Positions 1 to 7,006 of a stretch of DNA of 64,000 bases are shown piece after piece. Source of the stretch: Solanum dulcamara (lineage: Eukaryota; Streptophyta; Magnoliopsida; Solanales; Solanaceae); NCBI RefSeq assembly GCF_947179165.1, contig NW_026605102.1, positions 49,626 to 113,625 of the forward strand, read 5' to 3'. A model generated the notes under the pieces. That model did no database searches. It saw nothing but the letters and a program-made list of their open reading frames with translations, and was not told the origin of the DNA. A program made the position numbers and the translations under genes. The first letter of the stretch is position 1, and the number at the start of each line of letters is the position of its first letter.

Positions 1-2
1 AC

Positions 3-1886
3 ATTGGAGGTCAAAGGATCATATACTTTACTGGTATGGTGTCCAAAGTGATATCCAGAATTAGAGGTTGGCAGACCAAGGTACTCAGTTATGGGGGGAG
101 AGCTGCTCTGGTGAAGTATGTCTTGCATTCCCTCCCAATTCATCTTCTATCTGCTGTGATTCCAACTTCCACTACTCTCAAACAAATAAAGTCTCTTATA
201 GCAGACTTCTTTTGGGGATGGGACAGAGAAAAAAGAAAATATCATTGGGCATCATGGGAGACCCTCAGCTACCCAACAGAAGAAGGTGGTATTGGCATGA
301 AAAATCTTAAAGATGTTTTCTTAGCAATGCAGTATAAACAATGGTGGATTTTCAGGTCTAAGAAGACTCTATGGGGGAGTTTTTTGAGGGCCAAGTATTG
401 CCAGAGGGCACATCCAGTAATCAAGAAATGGGACACTGGTCAATCACTTATGTGGAAACACATGATGACAAACAAATCTGAGATTGAGCCTCATATACAG
501 TGGCATTTTAACTCAGGCTCTTGTAGTTTTTGGTGGGATGATTGGCTAGGAATTGGACCCCTAGCCTACCACAAAGACTGTCTTCCTAGACTTAACAATA
601 CCACTGTCTCAAAATTCCTGAATAATGGAGAATGGGATGAAGAGAAGGTGAGGCAACATGCACCACAGCACTTGATACAGAAGATCCTAAGTTTTTCCTT
701 CAAGTACCAACCTGACCTCCCAGATACAGCCTACTGGAAGCTGAATTCAGATGGAAAATTTACATGTGCTTCAGCTTGGAACCAAATCAGGCCTAAAAGG
801 AACAAAACCATGACAGACAATAATATATGGCACAAGAATATACCCTTCAAGATATCCTTTCTTGTCTGGAGAGCTCTCAGAAGCAAGTTGCCCACCAATG
901 AAAATATTGAGCACTTTGGTCATGCAGCTGCTCAGTGTTCTTGTTGCTACAGGCCAGGATGGGATACTATAGATCACATTTTTATCTCTGGACACATGGC
1001 TAGTCACATATGGAAGTATTTTTCTGACTGTTGGGGTATACAACACAGCATCAACCCAATGAGGAGCAATATGATGAAATGGTGGCTGGCTAAACCAAAT
1101 AATGAAGTCCATAAGCTTTTATTGCAAGCTACTCCTATATTTATTTGTTGGAACTTATGGAAGAACAGGTGTGCTAGTAAATATGGTGGCAAAAAGTCTA
1201 GCAGTACTAGGGTGAAATTCTCAGTCATCAAAGAACTCTACATGCTGATCTTCACAGCTTTCCCTTACATTAGTTGGCCAAGTGACTGGAAGGAGCTAAT
1301 AGCTATGGTTGAAAGATGCAGCCATGAAATGAAAATCATCCAAGTCAGTTGGCACAAACCAGCATACCATGTGGTTAAACTGAATACTGATGGAAGTGCC
1401 TTGGATAATCCTGGAAGAATTGGAGCTGGGGGTATCCTAAGAGATCATAAAGGAAACATCCTTTATGCATTTGCTGCACCACTTGGAATTGGTTCTAACA
1501 ACCAAGCTGAGGTACAAGCTGCAGTCATAGGCATTACTTGGTGTATTCAACATGGCTACAGCAGGGTTCTACTGGAGGTTGATTCTGAACTACTTCTGAA
1601 ATGGTTAAAACAAGAGATTACAACTCCCTGGAACATCAAGAAATACATCACAAACCTGCAGGAGATGATCATAATGCTGGATTTCTTTCAATGTAAGCAT
1701 ATCTATAGGGAGGCTAATTTTGTTGCTGATACACTCTCCAAGCATAGCCACAGTGTAGATAGCATGGCTCAATTCTACAGTGTTCAACAGCTTCCTAAGG
1801 AAACAAGAGGATATTACATCCTAGACAAGATGGGGATGCCAAATTTTAGGAGGACAAAACTGAAGAGGATCAAACAACCTCCTTGA
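3..1886 (+). CDS. LINE ORF2 C-terminal part: end of RT, zf-RVT, RNase H (partial)
   Basis: ORF2 is the endonuclease/reverse-transcriptase polyprotein that nicks DNA and copies the LINE RNA in place. The frame is open from the window edge (first full codon at 3), and residues before the first ATG (36) still align to copy 2, so 36 is not a true start. Visible parts: the post-RT connection with WQTKVLSYGGRAALVK, the FFWGW and KYHWASW segments, the WWDDWLG block, a zf-RVT domain (about residues 240-340) with Cys/His-rich CSCCYRPGWDTIDHI, and an RNase H domain near the end. RNase H acidic residues are intact: D463 (NTDGSA), E503 (NNQAE), D527 (EVDSE) and D576 (VADTL), counted from base 3. It ends in LKRIKQPP and a TGA at 1884-1886. 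No frameshift or stop interrupts it, which suggests a fairly young copy. Confidence 0.93.
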   Translation: MGGQRIIYFTGMVSKVISRIRGWQTKVLSYGGRAALVKYVLHSLPIHLLSAVIPTSTTLKQIKSLIADFFWGWDREKRKYHWASWETLSYPTEEGGIGMKNLKDVFLAMQYKQWWIFRSKKTLWGSFLRAKYCQRAHPVIKKWDTGQSLMWKHMMTNKSEIEPHIQWHFNSGSCSFWWDDWLGIGPLAYHKDCLPRLNNTTVSKFLNNGEWDEEKVRQHAPQHLIQKILSFSFKYQPDLPDTAYWKLNSDGKFTCASAWNQIRPKRNKTMTDNNIWHKNIPFKISFLVWRALRSKLPTNENIEHFGHAAAQCSCCYRPGWDTIDHIFISGHMASHIWKYFSDCWGIQHSINPMRSNMMKWWLAKPNNEVHKLLLQATPIFICWNLWKNRCASKYGGKKSSSTRVKFSVIKELYMLIFTAFPYISWPSDWKELIAMVERCSHEMKIIQVSWHKPAYHVVKLNTDGSALDNPGRIGAGGILRDHKGNILYAFAAPLGIGSNNQAEVQAAVIGITWCIQHGYSRVLLEVDSELLLKWLKQEITTPWNIKKYITNLQEMIIMLDFFQCKHIYREANFVADTLSKHSHSVDSMAQFYSVQQLPKETRGYYILDKMGMPNFRRTKLKRIKQPP

Positions 1887-1923
1887 TTTGCATACCAATA
1901 ATAATAGTAGTACAGAACTCCCT

Positions 1924-4900
1924 ATGTATAAATTCATAGGTAGGAGTTTTGTAAAGGGGATAATCTCCATTACTTATTGCATTCCTAGAGCAATCAAAAT
2001 ACCCCTAGAGGTAAGGATTAGAATAGATAGCTTCTTTTTTCTTTTCATTCTTGCTTGTGTAGGTATCAGTAGATTTGGAAAATGGGAACCAACAATTGCA
2101 AGCCAGGCAAGGAAAGCTGTAGTGATGCAGCACAGGAACCAGCAATGGGAATCAGCAATCAGGAACCAACTACAAGTAATTAGAATTAATTACTATAACT
2201 TGCAGAATTGCCTGTATGTGTGTTTTTCTGTTGGTGGGTGCAGGTACCATAGGGAGCTGGTTCTGAGTACAACTAAGGGTCCTCTCTTGGGAGAAGCCTG
2301 CAACAACATGCAATTTAACCTCATTTACTATGGAAGTCATATGGAGCTACAAAAGAGTCTCCATCAGCCTGTACACCTATCCTTCTTGTTTGGCTTCTTG
2401 TCACTTGTCTCTACAGGTTCAAAGTATCTCAACAAAAGAGAAGCAACAACCTGGCATGCTAGTATTTCACCAAATATTCAGCCTCTCACTAATGCTAACA
2501 CCTTCCCTGCAACACCTGTAACTGAGATTCAGCAGGGTAAGATGTGCAGGGTGAGTTGCAGCAGGTGGACTTGTCCAATGCCCCCCAAACTTTGCAGGAT
2601 GTTAGAATATATTATTTTGACAAGCCCCAAGAAGTTTCAGCCCAAACGGATAATTGGAGGCGTTAGGCGAGCGACATGGAAACATTCAGCTGCCTTAAGC
2701 CTTAAGAGAGGGTCTTTAGTAATTTGGACCCTCCAACTTGGGAAACAAGTCTTCAAACTTTGCAGGACTAAAGGAGAGGATACATATGCTAAATCCATAA
2801 AGTTTCAACCCAAATGGACAATTGGAGACGTTAGTCGAGCGACTTGGAAAATGTTAACACTCTCCAAAGCTCCTACTGAGCTCCCTTCTTTATTGCTAGT
2901 CTGTGTACATTATTTTTTGTTTGGGCTTGTTTGTTGTATTATTGCAGGTGTCTGGAGTAATATATTAGCATTCTTCAACAACAAATACATAAACAAGAGC
3001 ACAAAAACAACTTCCAAACACCCTGCAACCTCTAAGCTTCAGCAGGGCAGCAGGTGCAGGGTGTGGAGTAGCATGTGGACTTGTCCAATGCCCCTCAAAC
3101 TTTGCAGGAAGTTAGAATATATTATTTTGACAAGCCCCAAGAAGTTTCAGCCCAAACGGATAATTGGAGGCGTTAGGCGAGCGACATGGAAACATTCAGC
3201 TGCCTTAAGCCTAAAGAGAGGGTCTTTAGTAATTTGGACCCTCCAACTTGGGAAACAAGTCTTCAAACTTTGCAGGACTAAAGGAGAGGATTTACATGCT
3301 AACTCCATAAAGTTTCAATTCAAATGGATCATTGGAGACGTTAGTCGAGCGGCTTGGAAAATGATAACACTCTCCAAAGCTCTTACTGAGGTCCCCTCTT
3401 TATTGCTAGTCTGTGTACATTATGTTTTGTTTGGGCTTGTTTGTTGTATTATTGCAGGTGTCTGGAGTAATATATTAGCATTCTTCAACAACAAATACAT
3501 AGACAAGAGCACAACAACATCTTCCAAGCACCCTGCAACTTCTAAGCCTCAGCAGGGCAGCAGGTGCAGGGTAGGGAGTAACTTGTGGACTTGTCCAAAG
3601 CCTCCCAAACTTTGCAGGATGGTAGCATATATGTTTTTGATAAGACCCAAGAAATTTCAGTCCAAACGGATAATTTTAGACGTTAGGCGAGCGAACTTGA
3701 AACAATCAGCTGTCTTAAGCTTAAAAAGGAAGAAATTTGCTATATGGAAGCTCCAAATTGGGAATCAAGCCTTCAAACTTTGCAAGGCTAAAGTAAAGAA
3801 TATATATGCAAACCTCAGGAAGTTTCAGCTCAAAAGGATAAGTGGAGACGTTAGTCGAGCGACATGGAAAATGCTAACAGGCTCCAAAATCCTTTTTGGG
3901 ATCCATTCTTCTCTACTAACCTGTATAGGTCTTTGCTTGTGTTTGGTTATTTGCTGTGTATTTGCAGGTTGTTGGAGACTTAAACCAACATGCTTCAACA
4001 TCAAATACATAGAGGACAACACCTGCATCAACTCAACACCTGCAGCAGCCCAACACCTGCAACACCTGCAGCAGTTCAACACCTGTTTGCTTTGTTGCTT
4101 GTCTTTGGTTGACTGTTCTTGTTTATCTTTGGTTGTGTGGCTTGTTGGTTCTGATTGTCTGTGCAGGTACTCCAAGAAGTTGAACCTGATCACAACAAAG
4201 GACACTTGTGTAACTGATACCAACAAACACCATAATCACAAAGAAAGCAACAAGAAGATGTACACTTGCTTGAGATCTCTTCTATTAAACTCAGCTCCTT
4301 CCTTGCTGGTTCTTGTTTGTTGGGTAGATGCAGAATCAACATGTGCTCCCAACACCTACATAGAACACATCACAGAGACAACCACCAAAACAAATACCTT
4401 TACTAAGAGGCCTCCACAAGGACTATGCAGAACTTCCAGCTGGTTCTTGTGTTTGTTTGGTTGTTTGCATTTGGCTGATTGTTTTTGCTTAGGGACATCA
4501 ATAAATGGGGAACTATTCCATCAGAAGTTGGAGTTGATCACCAGGACTTCACAGACACAATCCCATAACACCCAATCCAGCTTTTGGCCTTGTTCTCCTC
4601 CATCTTATTGGACATGGCCTTTGTCCACTTATGCAGGCCCTCTTTGGAACTGCTATGAGGGCTGCAAATTCTTGGGGCTCCTATGGAGCAGCTTTCCATC
4701 CACATCCTCTATCAACACTCCACAGCAACAACTACACCAACTTGCAACACACAAGGAACATGGATGTAGAAGCCTGCAGCTCTCTTTGCTTGGGAGGTTT
4801 GTTGTTTGTGTTTGTCTATGCAGGTACCCCAGATGCAGCTCCCTCCTTGGATCTGTATTGAGCCCCAATCATCCTCAGCTACATCATTGTAACTGGCAGT

Positions 4901-6291
4901 CCCCCTTTGGAAAAAAGGCTGCAGTAACCTGGGGCTGCCATGAAGCAACACAATCAGCTTGCCAACCACATTCTCCATTATCAACACAACCCAGCAACAA
5001 CTCCAGCCACCTGCAGCAGACAAGATACATATACAAGTTTGTTTGCTTTGGTTTTCTGTGCAGGTACTCCAAGAAGTCCAACCACCTCAAAACAAAGACC
5101 AACAAGCAGCCTAGGGAAACTACAGCAATCAGAACCTGCAGATTAGCAGCCTTGGGTTTGTTGTTTTTGTTTTTGTTTGTCTGTGCATCTGCAAACCATC
5201 AACATCTGCAGCAGACAAGAAACACATACAAGTTTGTTGGTTTTGCTTTTCTGTGCAGGTACTCCAAGAAATCTAACCACCTCAAAACAAAGACCAACAA
5301 GCAGCCTAGGGAACATGCAGCCATCAGCTTCAGCAACCTGCAGATTGGCAGGAGGAAACCAGCTGCAACAGAGGAATGGCATCACATTCAGCATTTCTGG
5401 AACTGTTCTTGTAATAGTGTGCTTGCTTGTTTGTTTGCTTCTTTGTTTATGCAGGTTATTGGAGCAAATTGTGTTCTCAACACCTACATAGAGCACATCA
5501 TAGATACAACCACATATGCAGCACAGCAGCAGCAATATGCAGAATATGCAGCACACAAGAGCCATTGTTTGCTAGTGTGTTTTTCTGGTGTTGGTTGCAT
5601 GTGCAGGTACCAAAAAAGGGATCTACTACTGAACCTAACCTGCAACAACAAGCATGCTATCACTGCAGCTAGAGAGAGTGCTGAAGCTGAATTTGAGTGG
5701 AAGCAACAACAACTTCACAGATGTGGAATGCAGCAGCTACAAAGACCATCAACAAGAGGAGTTGCAACCAGCCACAGCATCCTTGCAGCAAAGAGTGATA
5801 TTTGGGACTACTTTAGAGAATCATTTCCCATTTCACATTCTGATCTGAGGAGACAACAACATGGCAGCTTAGGAACTCAACAACACACCAACACTACTCT
5901 CATGCCAAATTCCTTGATGCAGCACCTGCAACAGCTCCCCTACAACTCAAGCTTCCTGGAGCTCCTGGCTAAGTCCACTTGTTATGTGCAGGAACAGAGA
6001 CATGTAGCAACAAGCACTGCAACTCAGAAGGACCATCTACAATTGTTGTTAGCATGTTGTCTTGGTTTTGTGGACATGTGCAGGTACATCCCTGATCAGC
6101 CTCGACAGAACTGGAATCATGCAAAGTGTAAGGCACACAATGATGGACTTCCAACCAGCAACTCAAGTCAGGGTTGCACCACATACAAAATGCTTTTTAC
6201 AAATATTCTGTCCCTCAGCTGCCTTAACTACAATCCCAAGCAAGATGACTGCGATGGCTACATTTACTTCCTATCATTTCATCCCCCTTAG
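1924..6291 (+). CDS. ORF3 of LINE copy 1: long repetitive frame downstream of ORF2, function unknown
   Basis: A single frame of about 1456 codons follows ORF2 after 37 nt. It is open from 1888 upward; I chose the ATG at 1924 because copy 2 has an ATG at the corresponding place (36 nt after its ORF2 stop). Both proteins then share a VKG...S.TY...PLEVR opening and an IYFLSF(H/Q)PP ending. I recognise no family. Seen in the protein: three 170-residue repeats (encoded by 2531-4060), each with a paired DV(R/S)RA..K motif and a hydrophobic stretch such as LLLVCVHYFLFGLVCCIIAG; then shorter modules with a hydrophobic Cys-rich stretch ending in CRYSKK, alternating with Gln/His/Thr-rich segments. Length differences from copy 2 that I could trace are multiples of three. 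Against a protein role: many repeat differences are nonsynonymous, composition is odd, and each hydrophobic stretch coincides with a splice-acceptor-like tract. Confidence 0.45.
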   Translation: MYKFIGRSFVKGIISITYCIPRAIKIPLEVRIRIDSFFFLFILACVGISRFGKWEPTIASQARKAVVMQHRNQQWESAIRNQLQVIRINYYNLQNCLYVCFSVGGCRYHRELVLSTTKGPLLGEACNNMQFNLIYYGSHMELQKSLHQPVHLSFLFGFLSLVSTGSKYLNKREATTWHASISPNIQPLTNANTFPATPVTEIQQGKMCRVSCSRWTCPMPPKLCRMLEYIILTSPKKFQPKRIIGGVRRATWKHSAALSLKRGSLVIWTLQLGKQVFKLCRTKGEDTYAKSIKFQPKWTIGDVSRATWKMLTLSKAPTELPSLLLVCVHYFLFGLVCCIIAGVWSNILAFFNNKYINKSTKTTSKHPATSKLQQGSRCRVWSSMWTCPMPLKLCRKLEYIILTSPKKFQPKRIIGGVRRATWKHSAALSLKRGSLVIWTLQLGKQVFKLCRTKGEDLHANSIKFQFKWIIGDVSRAAWKMITLSKALTEVPSLLLVCVHYVLFGLVCCIIAGVWSNILAFFNNKYIDKSTTTSSKHPATSKPQQGSRCRVGSNLWTCPKPPKLCRMVAYMFLIRPKKFQSKRIILDVRRANLKQSAVLSLKRKKFAIWKLQIGNQAFKLCKAKVKNIYANLRKFQLKRISGDVSRATWKMLTGSKILFGIHSSLLTCIGLCLCLVICCVFAGCWRLKPTCFNIKYIEDNTCINSTPAAAQHLQHLQQFNTCLLCCLSLVDCSCLSLVVWLVGSDCLCRYSKKLNLITTKDTCVTDTNKHHNHKESNKKMYTCLRSLLLNSAPSLLVLVCWVDAESTCAPNTYIEHITETTTKTNTFTKRPPQGLCRTSSWFLCLFGCLHLADCFCLGTSINGELFHQKLELITRTSQTQSHNTQSSFWPCSPPSYWTWPLSTYAGPLWNCYEGCKFLGLLWSSFPSTSSINTPQQQLHQLATHKEHGCRSLQLSLLGRFVVCVCLCRYPRCSSLLGSVLSPNHPQLHHCNWQSPFGKKAAVTWGCHEATQSACQPHSPLSTQPSNNSSHLQQTRYIYKFVCFGFLCRYSKKSNHLKTKTNKQPRETTAIRTCRLAALGLLFLFLFVCASANHQHLQQTRNTYKFVGFAFLCRYSKKSNHLKTKTNKQPREHAAISFSNLQIGRRKPAATEEWHHIQHFWNCSCNSVLACLFASLFMQVIGANCVLNTYIEHIIDTTTYAAQQQQYAEYAAHKSHCLLVCFSGVGCMCRYQKRDLLLNLTCNNKHAITAARESAEAEFEWKQQQLHRCGMQQLQRPSTRGVATSHSILAAKSDIWDYFRESFPISHSDLRRQQHGSLGTQQHTNTTLMPNSLMQHLQQLPYNSSFLELLAKSTCYVQEQRHVATSTATQKDHLQLLLACCLGFVDMCRYIPDQPRQNWNHAKCKAHNDGLPTSNSSQGCTTYKMLFTNILSLSCLNYNPKQDDCDGYIYFLSFHPP
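1996..2062 (+). other. Candidate splice donor and nearest acceptor after ORF2, copy 1
   Basis: GAG|GTAAGG places a donor-like site at 2011, about 125 nt after the ORF2 stop. A pyrimidine-rich run and TTGTGTAG|GT end at 2062. The implied 52-nt intron would be short for a plant, so the donor may instead pair with one of the many later TGCAG|GT sites. Copy 2 has the same arrangement at 15301 although the surrounding bases have diverged. The site lies inside the ORF3 frame (residues PLEVR). Splicing is inferred, not shown. Confidence 0.35.
2531..4060 (+). repeat. Three 510-bp tandem repeats inside ORF3, copy 1
   Basis: Units begin near 2531, 3041 and 3551 (CAGCAGGG...TGCAGGGT...GGACTTGTCCAA) with exactly 510-bp spacing, which is 170 codons, so the frame is kept. 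Each unit holds two diverged sub-repeats with AAGTTTCA...CAAA.GGATAATTGG and the core GACGTTAG(G/T)CGAGCGAC (near 2658 and 2827 in unit 1). Each also holds a T/G-rich tract ending in TTGCAGGT (cut sites after 2947, 3457 and 3967). Units 1 and 2 are close to each other; unit 3 is diverged but close to unit 3 of copy 2. The triplication therefore predates the split of the two elements. Confidence 0.9.
5040..5305 (+). repeat. 195-bp duplication within ORF3, copy 1
   Basis: The stretch from the T/G-rich tract through TGTGCAGGTACTCCAAGAA to AACAAGCAGCCTAGGGA occurs twice, with the CAG at 5061 and 5256. The 195-bp offset is 65 codons, so the frame survives. Copy 2 lacks this pair, so it arose after the two elements separated. 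Confidence 0.7.
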
Positions 6292-6326
6292 CTGTGATTG
6301 TTGTTGCTGCAAACTTCCTTGGACCG

Positions 6327-6771
6327 ACTTGGTACGACAAGACTAAAAAGAGCAAAGATGAAAAGAATTTTCCCATCCCATGCGAGATAGAAGTTTCGTA
6401 TACTTGTTCTTCTTCAATGTAGCTATGTCTGGTACGTAGCATAGTTGGAATAGGACTAGTGTAGGTTACTTTTCTTTTTTCTCATGGAAGGGGAGAGTCT
6501 CCCTCATTTATGCTTTCATAGTTGAATTGTACCGGGAGGAGTCCTCTCACAGGTTTAATGCTTTCTAGTTATAGTTAGCTTCCTTTTTGTATCGGGGATG
6601 AGTTAGCTGACCTTAATGGGTTAGCCGACTTATGAACCACCATAGGATCGGAGGTAAGGTTTATGTCCCCCTCCTTGTATTTTTATTTTCTTTATTTATG
6701 TTAAGGCTTGGGGGTGTTGCTTAACCCCTGACTGTGCACGAGAGGTGGGAGCCTCGTGTAGGGTCTGTTCC

Positions 6772-6774
<3 letters not shown>
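6327..6774 (+). other. Conserved LINE 3' tail with stem-loops, copy 1
   Basis: From ACTTGGTACGACAAGAC to the poly(A), this is nearly identical to 18511-18961 of copy 2, far closer than the ORF2 coding parts are. It holds short hairpins: 6491-6503 (GGGAG-AGT-CTCCC), 6534-6548 (GGGAGG-AGT-CCTCTC, with a G-U pair where copy 2 has A-U) and 6737-6758 (CACGAG...CTCGTG), plus a direct repeat around GTTAGC(T/C)GAC. Such tails commonly carry the RNA signal recognised by the LINE reverse transcriptase; that role is inferred here. Confidence 0.75.
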
Positions 6775-6808
<34 letters not shown>

Positions 6809-6813
<5 letters not shown>

Positions 6814-6913
6814 ACCCTGAACCCTGAACCCTGAACCCTGAACCCTGAACCCTGAACCCTAAACCCTAAACCCTAAACCCTAAACCCTAAACCCTGAACC
6901 CTGAACCCTGAAC
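6809..6913 (+). repeat. Telomere-like heptamer array between the two LINEs
   Basis: Fifteen heptamers read in + as 7 CCCTGAA-type, 5 CCCTAAA and 3 CCCTGAA units (105 bp). The first unit lacks one C at the poly(A) junction. CCCTAAA is the C-rich strand of the standard plant telomere; CCCTGAA is its TTCAGGG variant. The array directly links the poly(A) of copy 1 to the 5' end of copy 2, with no other sequence. Variants lie in blocks rather than scattered. Confidence 0.96.
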
Positions 6914-7006
6914 CCCATCACTTTCTCATTTCATGAATTCAACTTCTCTCTAAAACTTCTCTCTAAAGAAAGCTCTCAAGAAAGGGCATTTTAGTCAAAA
7001 AACGAA
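6914..7006 (+). promoter_or_regulatory. 5' UTR of LINE copy 2
   Basis: A short, pyrimidine-rich leader between the telomeric array and the ORF1 ATG. It contains a perfect 13-bp tandem duplication, AACTTCTCTCTAA, starting at 6941 and 6954. LINEs usually carry an internal promoter here; no recognisable core element was identified, so promoter activity is inferred only. Confidence 0.5.

Larger units (their letters stand above)
2210..6090 (+). repeat. Array of T/G-rich tracts ending in CAG|G (splice-acceptor-like), copy 1
   Basis: Acceptor-like sites with a T-rich run followed by (T)GCAG|G or CAG|GT end near 2243, 2416, 2947, 3457, 3967, 4166, 4636, 4823, 5063, 5258, 5454, 5606, 5991 and 6083. 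Most read TGTGCAGGTAC or ATTGCAGGTG. At 5186 the homologous site is damaged (TGTGCATCTGC), while copy 2 keeps CAGGTGC there. Between tracts the sequence is A/C-rich. The phase relative to the ORF3 frame differs among sites (phase 1 in the 510-bp units, phase 2 in TGC AGG TAC), so splicing would not keep one frame throughout. Confidence 0.6.
1..6808 (+). mobile_element. LINE (L1-type non-LTR retrotransposon) copy 1, 3' part
   Basis: The element enters the window from the left, inside ORF2, and ends in a 34-nt poly(A) at 6775-6808. Order: C-terminal half of ORF2 (end of RT, zf-RVT, RNase H), a 37-nt spacer, a very long second frame (ORF3), about 480 nt of 3' UTR, poly(A). No LTR or integrase is present, so it is non-LTR. 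The poly(A) is joined directly to telomere-like heptamers. Compared with copy 2 (6914-18996), the ORF2 protein is only about 60% identical by eye, but the 510-bp repeats and the last 450 nt are nearly identical. It therefore belongs to a related but distinct subfamily, or is a mosaic. The 5' part lies outside the window, so I cannot say whether it is full length. Confidence 0.93.

Noticed and set aside
3825..5565. Minus-strand frames opposite ORF3
   Set aside because: Short, overlapping and explained by low stop content in A/C- and T/G-rich DNA.
6775..6808. Poly(A) runs as assembly artefacts
   Set aside because: Two runs of similar length follow the same conserved 3' tail, as expected for LINE insertions. 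Junctions should still be verified with reads.
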